Assembly (NCBI GenBank): GCA_037903355.1 | Contig: JBAJFE010000026.1 | Coordinates: 1,364,001-1,428,000, forward strand | Origin: Trichuris trichiura | Lineage: Eukaryota > Nematoda > Enoplea > Trichinellida > Trichuridae | Length of the DNA stretch: 64,000 bases | Direction: 5' to 3' | Part shown: positions 36,989-47,989 of the stretch, piece by piece | Layout of the letters: the number at the start of each line of letters is the position of its first letter | Position numbering within the stretch: the first letter of the stretch is position 1 | The notes under the pieces: model-generated | The model's database searches: none | Told to the model about the DNA's origin: nothing | The model's input: the letters and a program-made list of their open reading frames with translations, nothing else | Translations under genes and position numbers: made by a program

Positions 36989-38935
36989 TCAAATGGACAG
37001 CGGTTGGCGACGTTCAAACTTCATTAGGACCGTTTCTGACGGTCGAAGAATCATTTCAGCTTTGGGCATCACCTGATCGCGTCGTCGCAACGAAGTTACG
37101 CGGAAGAAGCGCAATATCCAAGATAATATGACTTTTTCTTCAATCATCGCGAACCGCTGGCCTTCAAGGGAAAAAAATTTAAGCGGGCGGCATTGTTGTC
37201 AAATACGAACCTATGCAGTTGCGCGCCCCTGCTGAAAATGGTAAATAGGCAAAAGGATGGCGACCGTGAGAATTTCTCGGCAAAAAACGATCCGGGTCAA
37301 AGCATTCCGGATCGGGCCAAAAGCATTCCGGATCGGGCCAATGCTTGGGGTCGCGGTGCACTATATACGGGCAAATTAGCACTTCGCTACCGCGTGGAAT
37401 AGTCTGACCGCCTGAAAATCAAAATGACATTGCGGCGATGGCATTTCCGATAGCAGCGCGCAAAGTGCTCACTGATTTCAAAGCTTTCGTCTATGCGACG
37501 AGCGAAAATTGGTACCGACGGAAAGAGGCGTAACACCTCCTTAATGCAACATTCCAAATAGGTCATAGCTTTCAAATCTTCGAAGGTGGCGTCGCGATCG
37601 TCGTCGCCAAAAATTGAGTCCAATTCGTCGTGTATTTTCGCTTGGATCTCGGGACTGCATCCAACAAGGTGCAGAAACCAATTCATCGCTGTTGAAGTGG
37701 TATCGTGACCCTACGAAAAGACGAAAAACAACAAATAATAACCAGCATGCATCGCGCGACCGGCTACTTCAAACATGAATGTGTCAACTTCTTCCCGGAC
37801 ATCCTGATCGGTTAAATTGCCTTGTTCGGCCATTTGTAGAAGAAGGTCGAGAAAGGCCAACCGACGCTTTTGACTACACATGTCAAAGTCGTACGAACTG
37901 AGTTCACGGTTCAATACTTTGGTCCAACCGCCGAGACGCTGCACTTCCTCGCGACGCTCTCGTATTACCTATGACGTAATCGGTTGTTTTTCAAAAATTC
38001 CAAAATTCCCTTTTGTTGGCAACCTTCCAAGTGAACGAATGAAGTATGTTCAAGCATCTCTGCTGCTCCTTTCCGTCGCTGAAGAGGCGATGAACAAAAT
38101 CGGATCGTAGCAGCGGATTCTTTTGCCGACGATGAATTATCCCGTTTAACCTGTTTCAACAACTCTGACGCGGTCGCTTCGACCAACGAAAGATGGCTTA
38201 CGTGTACACGGCACGAACGTACGCAGATTCAGAGTTTTTTTGAGCGTTCACGTGACGTCCCATTGCTGTTTCACAAATAATATCCAAAGCGCATAACGTT
38301 ACGTGCTGATAGGTGTTGATCTTTTCATTGCCCTCTTTTACTAGTTGGTCGATCTTACTAAGCAAAACGCGACTTTGCTGATTGAAGACTTCTACAAAAT
38401 CTTTCAAAATGTCGTAATGAAAAGTAGGAGTGAGTAGTTTTCGCCTTGGGCGCCATTGGGCCGCTTCGCTAAACATAGAAGGCATAGAAGTGAGCCAAGC
38501 GGAACAACTGTCGAAGAAAACCTGGTCAACAGTCCCAGACCCATCCAAGGGTGAAGAAGCTTGTACAGAGCGCCCTTGCTGATATTTTGGTTGCTGCTCA
38601 GAATGGCTTCTGCTTCTTCGGCGCCACCGATTACTACGACAGGATGGGTGAACAGCCAAACGCGGTACATGCGAGGAGATTGATAGGAAACAGCAGTGCC
38701 AACTAACTGTTCGAAAAATTCTACAATAGACACATAGCTAAGCAGGCATAAAGGATCTCGGGTAAATGACTTTGCCTGCTGGATCTGTTTTCATGTAGAG
38801 AATACTGCCTAGCACTGGTATGTAACGAGGACCATGAATCTTGTCGACCAGTTGCCTGAGCTTCCTTAACCTTAGGAACCAGTGCACAATGAATGTGGCG
38901 AGAACAACTAGAACGACCGCAAAGGAAATAGCCAT
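36989..38935 (-). CDS. CYP4-like microsomal cytochrome P450
   Basis: Eight exons: 38776-38935, 38522-38720, 38202-38468, 38024-38150, 37768-37968, 37473-37710, 37211-37411 and 36989-37161; 521 codons. Start at ATG 38935 ([20 protein letters not shown], a signal anchor); the open frame further upstream has only a TTG. Landmarks: CYP4-type C-helix [25 protein letters not shown], oxygen-binding I-helix [10 protein letters not shown]-helix EVLR ([13 protein letters not shown]), and the haem-binding loop [15 protein letters not shown] with its ligand Cys. It is a haem monooxygenase of the ER membrane, likely for fatty acids or xenobiotics. Oddities: a perfect 21-bp tandem duplication inserts WPDPECF just before DPDRF, and the first intron is best read as GC-AG (38775). 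It lies 657-720 bp from PA2G4 on the same strand. Confidence 0.92.
37300..37341 (-). repeat. Perfect 21-bp in-frame tandem duplication in the P450 gene
   Basis: Two identical adjacent 21-bp units (37300-37320 and 37321-37341) duplicate seven codons so that the protein reads [20 protein letters not shown], where CYP4 proteins have one WPDPExF before DPDRF. The absence of any difference between the copies implies a recent event or an assembly artefact. Confidence 0.9.
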
Positions 38936-39656
38936 TGCTCTCTGACCAGAGCGTTTCTCTAACTGCTCCAAAGCAGTTCGATCAAAGATCTACAAGTAAA
39001 AACCGGTCTTACCGTGACCCGGCCATCTTGTGACGTCTCGAACTTGGTAATTGGAAGGCAGAAACAACCAGCCATTAGATGGAACGTTGCGCGGCAACTT
39101 CTTCTCCAACTTTCCCTGCAAGAAGTGTTAGCATTATAAAGGCGGAATTCCTCAATTACTTTCCCATTATGGGGCGGGTTCAATTCCTGTTTTTGTCAAA
39201 ATCTTGTTCACTCGTTCCGCTTCGTTTATTCACCATAAAAATATGGAAAGGTTCAACCTACGACTGATTGAAATTGCAGTTCCCAACAAACTGTACCAAC
39301 GAGCAATAGATAGGAAACTAAAAAAGAAAAAGAAGTTGTAAGCCAACCACGTATATCAACTTTAAAAGAGCACTTTCGGCGATTCGTGCATCCACGGCGA
39401 GATGCTTTCGCTGTCCGGTGCTCCAATCAAACGAATTAACGTAAAGGCGGTTATACAACCGTGTAAGAAATGCTTTAACGAACATATTTGAAATAAAATA
39501 ACCACGCAATTTCGCCTAATAATGTCCCAGCCAAGTTATTGAATCATGTCGGAAGCGATGCATCATATCAGTAAAAGCTTTATACTGTTCTCGGAGTTGT
39601 AAAATGATTGCCAACTTTTGAAAAATACGCGTCAACAAATGGCGTTAAAGAGAAGA
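38936..39656. other. Intergenic, P450 promoter side
   Basis: 720 bp between the P450 start and the PA2G4 stop. An open frame runs through the first 250 bp on the minus strand but lacks an ATG context or similarity; it may include a P450 5' UTR. Nothing else seen. Confidence 0.5.
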
Positions 39657-41289
39657 CTATGTCTGCGGATTGTTGGCAACTGGTTGCTTGTTTACAGCTG
39701 CTTCTTTCTTTTTCGCCTTTTTTGGGGTCTTCAAAGACACATGCAAGAGTCGTAGCAATTCCGGGTTTTCGATTTTGTGAGTGCTTTCGTATAGTTCGTT
39801 CTTGAACGGGACGCCCGTTATTTTGATCAGTCCGGATGGCAGAATAAGAACCGTAGTTTTGAAGTGGACGACCACGTCGCCTTCGCGCTCGTACAGAACC
39901 TGAAGCGCATGCGAAAATGCCTACCAACACTACTCACGTGAAACGGTTTCAACAGGTTGTGCTTTTCGCATTCGTTAACTCCCAATTTGGCCTTTACTTC
40001 GTCGTCGAACGAGCGAAGCGTAAAGCCCATAAAACCAAAACGGCGATCCAGGTCTGAGAAAAACGCCCTTGAAGCCTTCATTTTAAGCTGGTACACAATA
40101 TCTTCATTGCGCTTGTACACTGTCGTACGATTACTGCTTTGTTTTGCCTTGCCTAAAACAGCAAGTCTTTTTGAACTGCCACTTTACCTGCATTCTTTAT
40201 TAGTTTACTGTACTACGTTACAGTAGGAAAATGATGCGCAGACCAAAAGGTACAGCAACGGTCAGAAAAATGATGGCGGGAAGCAAAATTGCGACTTGAA
40301 GACTTACCTTCGCCTGTGCTAATGTAGACGCCAATTGCGTACACTTCGTAGTTTTCAAATTCGTGCTTATCGATCTCAAGCCGCTGTTTTTCGCTAGGTC
40401 GCTGCACAATTTGAACTGGGCCGTCTGCGCAAGGAAAGCAGCAAAAAGTGAGACGACAATAATTAATTCGGCGTAATTACCAACCTATCTTGAAACGCTT
40501 CAAGGAATAGGAGAACATATTTTCCACTGCGCGACAATCGTAAGCTGCGGCTATTCGTTCCACTACGTCGCTTACATCGGTATTTTTGTTACCATCCGGC
40601 CGAAGCATACGTACGGCTGCTTCCAAGGCGTAATGGGCAGCTAACATTGCATCAGCAGTTCTACCTGATATCTAAAAAATTGATCTAAAAGAGCCTGAAG
40701 GCGAGCCAAACAAACGAAAAAGGATACCTTTTGTTCCTCACTTCCGGGAACTACCAAGGAATGACCTACTGAAGCTATGAAGCCGTCCACATGGGCTGCC
40801 AACTCTATCTTGACCACATCACCCGCAGCAAGTGTTACATCAGGTTCCGATTGAAGGGGAGAAAAATGACACGCGCAGTGATTTACGGAAATGCACGTTG
40901 GAAATGCTATGCCCTTCTTCATGTCCTTTTTTTTAAAAATCTAAAATACGTCTATTAGGCGAAAGGCACTTAATTATTCTTTATCGAAAAACGAACGTAA
41001 AACAAAACAAAAACAGGCGCAACAAGACGCGGAAGCGACACATCTATTTATGGCGACGAAGACGATCACTGGGTAAACATACCTTCGAGGCCCGTTCGAC
41101 GATCTCATTGTCTCCGAAAGTGCACAACGACTTCACGGACTGTCCGGATTGACACTGCTGAATCAATTCTGACAAAACAGCATTAACAATGTCGGCTGCG
41201 GCGCTGTGTTTTGTAACAACAACATCGCGGGCGATCGTATCTTCTTGATCCTCGCTCGACTCCTCAGTGTCTTTGTCTCTTTCGGACAT
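39657..41289 (-). CDS. PA2G4: PA2G4/EBP1, proliferation-associated non-peptidase methionine aminopeptidase homologue
   Basis: Six exons: 41083-41289, 40728-40940, 40485-40671, 40308-40424, 39938-40152 and 39657-39899; 393 codons (human 394), all GT-AG with matching phases. The sequence follows the family across its whole length: [97 protein letters not shown], then the Lys-rich tail [11 protein letters not shown]. It has a pita-bread fold related to type 2 methionine aminopeptidase but no peptidase activity in known members; EBP1 binds the ribosome and rRNA and regulates growth and translation. No oddity seen. Confidence 0.95.
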
Positions 41290-41756
41290 ACTTGACTTTC
41301 AATCTGTAAAATCTTGCCTCTTCGCCTAAACGACTGACAGTAATCGGAAACAATTCCGCCGTACCTTTGAGAGAAAAAAGTCGGGAAACAAGCTGCAACA
41401 AACCGCAAGGTCTCCAATGAAGACAACGTTAGTTAATTTTCCAAAACTAGCGCAACAACTGATGACGCTTCTAGTACGAAAATAATTCGTGGCGCTGTAC
41501 AGTAAGCAAAACGAAAACGCAGGTTACAATAGAGAACCTTCGATCAGTTGAACAAAGATCGCTTTAAGTTTACTTTATACATTCCGGAATGAGGCTAGCG
41601 GAGTTGAAAATTTTAGTACTGCTGATTTCAAATGCATTGATGCCAAATAATTTTTAAAAATAAAAGTACGGACAAATCTGTTCGCTTTGAGAACAGCCAT
41701 TTCAACGACCAAACTTTGTTCTCCTCGTAAAGCGAAGCAATTAAACTGTTTCGGCG
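41290..41756. other. Intergenic, PA2G4 promoter and RFC3 3' side
   Basis: 467 bp between two minus-strand genes. No recognisable motif or ORF. Confidence 0.5.
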
Positions 41757-43087
41757 CTAGTTGAAATCGCCCAGCGCGCCTTCCAAAAATCGCTTGTAGA
41801 TCGACATAAATCGAGCGACAAAAGCTTCAAGATGAAAAATAGCTTTTGAGCCGACGCTGAGATTGTAGTCGCAATCGCCAACCGCTTCGGTTACAGCTCG
41901 CTTTATCGACGCATCGCAAGAGTGCAACAAGTGGAAATAAAGCCTCTGAAAATACTGTATAAAACATTTGAACGATGCGCAGGTTAGGTAAACCTTGAGA
42001 ATTAAGGTTGGAGGTATGCAATGAGCTAACAGCTCGTAAAGACGACCGCGAACTTCCATTAAGGCATTAGGGCTTTGTTCCAATAATATAACACTGGCAG
42101 TCTCCTTGACGAACAGCTCCCAATCCGGTTCGAGCGGAGCCTTATCAATGGATACGTTGTTTCTTAAACGAAGGAAGCGTAATGGCGGGAATTCAGCGCA
42201 AACGAGCAGCACTTACTTATGAACGCAGAATGTCTCTAGAGCGAGGACAGCTCGGCGCAGATTGCCGCCAGTCTTTTCGGCGATCGTCATGGCATCATGT
42301 TCAGTGATTGGGTTGTCCTCTTTCTTAGCTACCTGCTGCAGTATAACTGCTATTTCTTCGTTACTCGGAGCAGCAACTCGTATAGGCAAGCAGCGACTTT
42401 GAACTGGCGGTATCACCTTGCTAATAGACTGGCAGCATAAGATCAAACGACAAACGCTGCTATATTTCTCCATTGTTCTTCGAAGAGCATGCTGCGCCTC
42501 TCTGGTTAACTTATCCACCTCCAGCAGTACAATAACTAAAGCAAACGTTGTTTTAAAATTAAAGTTTACCTATTAACCTTATAAAGAGCCCACCCTTGAA
42601 TCTTTTCTGGGCGTGACTCTCTAATGGTTGCGTTTGAGCCATATTTTTTATAACCTCTTGGACGACAACTCGATCATAGATGCCAACGTCACTACGCCCA
42701 ACAAAACTCGTCTAGAATAGAATCCCAGAAATCCCGAACGCATACCTAGGTGTCATGATGATGTGATAATTGCTACATATTAGATTTATTTCCAGTTTCT
42801 TGCCCGACGGAGCTTCAAAGCTGCTGCGGTCAAGACGGAGCTTGGCAGCTCCGGGACCGTACAATTCTTGAAGAGTACATTGAATACGTGTTCTTTTGCC
42901 GGCACCAGAAGGCCCATAGATCAAAAGATGCGGAAAATCACCCGCAGCCACCTAAACATATTGCAATGACGTGCAGGCAATCGAAAAAAAGGGAAATTAC
43001 CAACTGCTTTAGGCGAGCAGCCATTTCTTTATGATAATCCAGCTTTGCAAGGTCTTTTGGCCTGTGTTTATCAACCCAGAAAGCCAT
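41757..43087 (-). CDS. RFC3: Replication factor C subunit 3 (clamp loader)
   Basis: Six exons: 43001-43087, 42746-42951, 42594-42691, 42217-42535, 41994-42162 and 41757-41945; 355 codons (human 356), GT-AG with consistent phases. It opens MAFWVDKHRPKDLAKLDYHKE; Walker A is GPSGAGKRT (residues 42-50), Walker B-type LLEVDKLT, followed by HALRRTMEKYSSVCRLILCC and the QSRC arginine-finger motif. The collar domain has VRGRLYELLAHCIPP and VGSKAIFHLEAFVARFM. It is an AAA+ subunit of the RFC complex that loads PCNA at primer-template junctions. The last intron (48 nt) is in frame and free of stops, so an unspliced form would still be open. Confidence 0.95.
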
Positions 43088-44030
43088 CTTCGAATGCTGC
43101 GAACGTCACGACCAAGATCTATTACCGCTTCGTTAACATACTGTGCTCTTAGAATGATGAGTAAGTTTTATCTTATTTTGCAATTTAATTTTATCGCGAC
43201 TGCCATAGTCAAGGGGAATTTAGCGCTTAAGTCATTGCCCATTTTTGGCTAACTGCCAACCCGCTGATCTCTAATTCGATGCCACAAACGGTTGCAAATA
43301 TACGGAAAACAAAAACGCTGTGTCTATATTTTTTTCTGTCCGCGTACAAATTGCAACCAACCTGGACAATCTATCCGTGTTTTTCTTTCATTTACTTTAC
43401 TTGAAATTACCTTCAAATCAACTACGAGTACTGTAGTGATTTGAATTTGCTATCCGACTTTATTCATCTCTGACTGTTGCGATCAAACGGTAAGCGCTGT
43501 TCAATTAGCACGCAGAAGCAGTAGCTTTTTATTATTATACGCTTTAACTTTTGTAATTAGCTGTTGTCTGTCTTTCGTCTATCTTTCATTTTTTTAGGAG
43601 TTTTAAAGTCGCAGCGAACTGTTTAAAAAAATTCCAAGGCAGATTTCTGTTTATTTCTTAGTAACAGCACGTTCCAGCGAGGACGACTTTGAGGAAGTAA
43701 TAGATTTATGGGCGCTAACTGGTTCCCATGTCGTCGCGTTAAAAACGCGCAGATTCTTTAATTTCTACAACAATCATCTAACTTTTATTTTTTTCATATA
43801 CGCGGAGTGACAAAATATGGTTTGCAGGTCAGCGAACAAATGCTGTCCATATTTTTGTCGTTATTGTTTTTTAGCCTGACCTACTTACCATATAACGGTA
43901 GCATTAGGGCTACTGTAAAAAAGTTGATCATTCTTTAGCGAAGAAGCGGCGATTCTGGTTGACTGCAATTGTCCGAAAAGTTCTTTTGCGTTCCAGCTAT
44001 TGACTGTGCTTTGTTTTAGAAATCAAAACT
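43088..44030. promoter_or_regulatory. Divergent intergenic region between RFC3 (-) and a membrane protein gene (+)
   Basis: 943 bp head-to-head spacer, AT-rich with T-runs; it must contain the promoters of both genes. No TATA box or other site that I would call with confidence. Confidence 0.45.
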
Positions 44031-44520
44031 ATGCGCAACAATTTTCCATCGCTCACCGGAAAGAATCTGTGCAAGTTTTACATTCCGCTGTCCGGGGCAG
44101 TGAGTCATAGCTTGTTTGGTTTGTTGTACATGCGCCCCGGTGTGGTGCCCGAGTAGGCGTACGCCTCGTATGTCTGAACCTATTTAATTTCTTTGTCTTT
44201 TCAACAGGCATTGGCCCATATCGGCTGAATGCTTAACCAACAGTCTGTTTTTCAACTCGGCTGTCGGTATTGGTTTCTACTTATACAACATGGAGCATAT
44301 GAAGCATATGCCGGTGATCCGTAAAACCATGTTCGCAACGTATGGAACAGCATTATTCAGTTTCGGCTCTGTCTTCCTTTTTGGAAGCATCAAAATGGCT
44401 ACCGACTGCAACGGGCTTCGTCTGGCTGCGGCTTTGTTGGCCAGCGGCGCCTTGATATGCGTTGGTAAGGAATACTTTGATCACGTTAATCAGTTGGGCG
44501 CCGAAAGTCGAAAAGATTAG
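44031..44520 (+). CDS. Small multipass membrane protein, unrecognised family
   Basis: Two exons, 44031-44152 and 44208-44520 (GT-AG, 55-nt intron), 144 codons. There are four hydrophobic stretches of about 20 residues: FYIPLSGAVSHSLFGLLYM, NSLFFNSAVGIGFYLYN, TMFATYGTALFSFGSVFLFG and LRLAAALLASGALICVG, with a short charged C-terminus. The donor GA|GTAGGC was chosen because it joins the two frames without a stop. I do not recognise the family, and localisation is unknown. It shares a divergent promoter region with RFC3, and its stop is 244 bp from the end of the IP3 receptor gene on the other strand. Confidence 0.7.
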
Positions 44521-44764
44521 AGAAAAAGTCTTAGGATAGAGTCGTTGGAGATTTAGTGCTTGAAGAAAGTAAAGTGCGGTTCGGAAATGCCTTATCCCTA
44601 CACAACCGAAAATGCGTGGGCGCATAGTAGAGCCTTCGTACGAGTTTACTGGCCTAAGATGAGCAGAAAAAATGACGTGAAATGCGCTCATACACGCGAA
44701 AGTTTTAAGACAACCTGCAATGCGACCGTAATTAGCTATAGGTTAGGTGTAAAACGATCATTTC

Positions 44765-47700
44765 TCATACCTGCTTCAACTCGTCAACTTTGCTAGCTAA
44801 TGAATTTAGCTCTTCCTGACGCTCAGCGATCATCTGTTGTACCAACTTCATTTCAGTCTGCTCTTCGCTGTCTCGCATGACGAGTTTCATGGTTCGCATT
44901 CGCGGGAACCAATCAAGGTTGCCTTCCTAAAATAAAACAAATCCATCATTAGGGGGTTTCCGAGCAAATATCTCATGTCCACGTGCCTCAATCATTTTGT
45001 AGACGTAACTTTCTGGTCCGGTGAATTCCGTTGAACTTTTTGTTTTCAACAGTACGTAAAAATAAAAGTACTTCCACATGTTGTGATCTTTTTCAACGTG
45101 CTCTTCAAAGGAGACCGGCTTATTTTCGAACACGCTTCTTTCAAGGCCGCATATGAAGCAGGTATTTCGTATGATTTCTTCATTTTCCTGCTTTTCGTTT
45201 CTCAGATCGGCAAAAGTGTCAATTATAACACCGAATATCAAATTTAGAACAATAACTATGAGAATAAAGTAGAACGAGAGGTCGTACAAAACTCGAAGGT
45301 GAAACAGTGGCTCTTTTGGGTGCGGTTTGCGTAGCACGTCACCTATGCCACCACCGGAACTGAGACCCCATCGAAGCACGGCCAGAATACAAGTGCGTAA
45401 CGTGTCGCAGAAGTAAACTTTGTCTAAAAAAAGCTCAACAGATTTCCAAAAATGGAATTGGCAGACGTACCACTGAGTTCGGTAGTAGGTTCGGCAGCAC
45501 TAGAATAATGAAACAGAGAAAAGAAGTGATCAGTATGAGCAGAGTCCAATGGTCGTGGATCGACTTCGATCAGAAAATCACCGGAGAACAAGACGAAACC
45601 AACAATGGAAAAAGTATAGACGAGAATGACGGCCAAAATGCCTGTCAACGCTATGGATCGCCAGTTGCGAGTAACCGAACGAATAACGTTGCGTAAAGTT
45701 TCTTCATGAAAGACAATGTCGAAAAGCTGAATGAAGTATACTGATCGCAAATAAAATAATTTCAATTGAAGCTTACTAATAGACAGTAGAAGAACTCGTG
45801 CACGAAAAGGCCGCAGATGCAAATGAGCAAATACAAAAGATTGTATGCGAACAGACTGTCCGCAAGTATGCTCCAATAATTTACCGACGCCAGTCCATGG
45901 CTGCTCACAATGCTAATCAGGTGGAGAATCTTATTTAAAACCTACAGAACTTTTCTGCATCATTCTATTGGTCCATAAAACTTCAATTGAACTAACCTGA
46001 ATCATACCAAATAAGTAAGATGACGTCGTGATGCCAAGCAGTACAATTGTCGACATCACCGCGAAAAGGCATACGAAAGCAACGGCGATCCAAGAAGATG
46101 CGGTATACAAGTAAACAGAGCAGGCCAAAAAGCTCAGCAGATAGAAGCTCTTTGGGACGGTAGAAAAGGCTAAAAAAAATTAAATAGTCCACATCAACCT
46201 TATTAAGTCACGTCTTGCGTTATCTTTACGTCATTCATGACTGATAACTAGCATGCATGGCTGTCCCGGCGAACGTCTATGAATTTTTCCGTTTTTTCTA
46301 CGGTTTTCAACCTCACGTAAAGTAGAAGTTTTGTTTGTTCTTAGGAAAAGTATAGAAAGTAGTTTTTAAGTTTGAATTTTCCTGTTTTCAGCGGAATAGA
46401 AATGCTACAGTAATAATATGGAAGCGTAGGTACTGCAGTCGTTACCTAAACATCTTTATTACTACTGTAGCAACTTTCTTTCGATGAAGACGAGAAATTT
46501 TCGGCTTTGAAAGCTGTTTTCCGTATTTTTTGAAACTGGAAACAAAACTTCTACATTACAGCAGACCGCAAACGGCGAAAAAAGAAAAACATTAGAATAT
46601 GCACTTAGCACTTTTTCGCACTGCTCAGAGTTGAGATACTTTTGAAGCATTCAAGTAATCCGAGCGTCGATTTTTGGCGTCAATAATGAAGACAAACTTA
46701 GGCTTAGTGCCATTTTCCCTTTTTTTTAATAAAGTGCTCCTATTTGTTACGAACGCGCGTAAACGTCCGCCCAAGCTTGAGTTGATTTTCGTTCATTCAT
46801 CGTTCCCCTAAACAACTGGCTACCATACAATATCCAATTAGGTGTAACTTTCTAAACCTGTCGTGATTTCGAACTTAAACTGAAAACGAGTAATTTCCTA
46901 AACTTTAACGCAGGCAACACATCATTTAAATTTCTACTTTCTAAATTTTTGTTTTCCGCTGAAAACCGAAAGATATATTTGATACGAAGAACCGCCGTCA
47001 CAATTTTATTTGCAAAAAAGGACTGAATAGTACCTCTATTATTCCGCCAACGTTTGAATGCCATTTTTGAACTCGGTACTATCAAATTTTTTCCGAATAA
47101 TGTCAAGCCAATAATAAGTCGAAGAGAAACTTAATAATTGCAAGGCATCCTATAGTCTATTACCGTAATGCAGTGCTCTCTGCCAAAAGCATTTACAATA
47201 AAAGGAATTCACAAGACGGCTGTTACCTCGTAGCAGACAGCTTCCTGTCAGGAGAGCGTTACAAAATTTTAAAAAGTGCTTAGCTCGAGAAAATGAAGAT
47301 CATGCAATGGCGGGCTATGATAAAATTTTTGAACTCTTATCGGAAGAATAAGAATTATTAAACAGGAATTATTTAAATGTGGTACAGTATCCGTGCGATA
47401 ATTAGGTTTTTCGAAGCCAGCAAATTTCTGTAATATCATTTGAAAAGTAAGAACGGTGCAACCCACTGCAGTTGAAAAGCATTAGTAATGTAGTTGGCAG
47501 AAAATGCAGAATATTTGGAAACTACGTTAGCGTAATGCATTTTTTGCACATTTTGATGTCTAGAAAATTATACTGACCGTAAGCTATTCTCTCGCCTTTC
47601 GTTGACAGCCTGAAAACCTTCTTAACGTCTTTAAGTTCAGAATGTACAATACTCAATGACTGGTCAGTGAGCAACGTTCCAACGCTGAACGCCGTTGAAG

Positions 47701-47989
47701 ACCAATACGGACAAGAAGACTGTATTATCAGTATTTTGCGGAGTTTCTATATTGAATGTACACATCTGGAACAGAGAAGACTTACCAACATCATCGGACG
47801 GATCGAACGGATAAAAACATGCAACCAGGAAGTTGATTATCATGGCAAATAGAAAGGATAAACGCTTCCATACGTGTACCAGACCACTGCATTTGTACAA
47901 AAGAGGATTATCTGAAAGTCGCATATACGCTAAGTGAAATGTACAACTGGTGCTCGAAGCCAACCTCGAAGCGTTTGCTGCCACATTAT
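44765..47989 (-). other. ITPR: ITPR channel domain and C-terminal tail
   Basis: S1 ([11 protein letters not shown], near 47.8 kb), then a gene-free AT-rich intron of about 1.5 kb, then S2-S4 (46.2-45.8 kb, including [19 protein letters not shown]), S4-S5 linker and S5 ([35 protein letters not shown]), pore [13 protein letters not shown] (family filter GGGVGD) and S6 ([20 protein letters not shown]). The cytosolic [11 protein letters not shown] / [12 protein letters not shown] zinc-finger-like linker and the last exon 44765-44922 ([14 protein letters not shown] plus a short coiled coil) follow. The tail is shorter than in vertebrates; CAG|GTATGA at the stop could instead be a splice donor. Confidence 0.9.

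Noticed and set aside
38936..38971. Upstream P450 start giving 12 extra N-terminal residues
   Set aside because: The first codon there is TTG; the ATG at 38935 directly precedes the hydrophobic anchor, as usual for CYP4.
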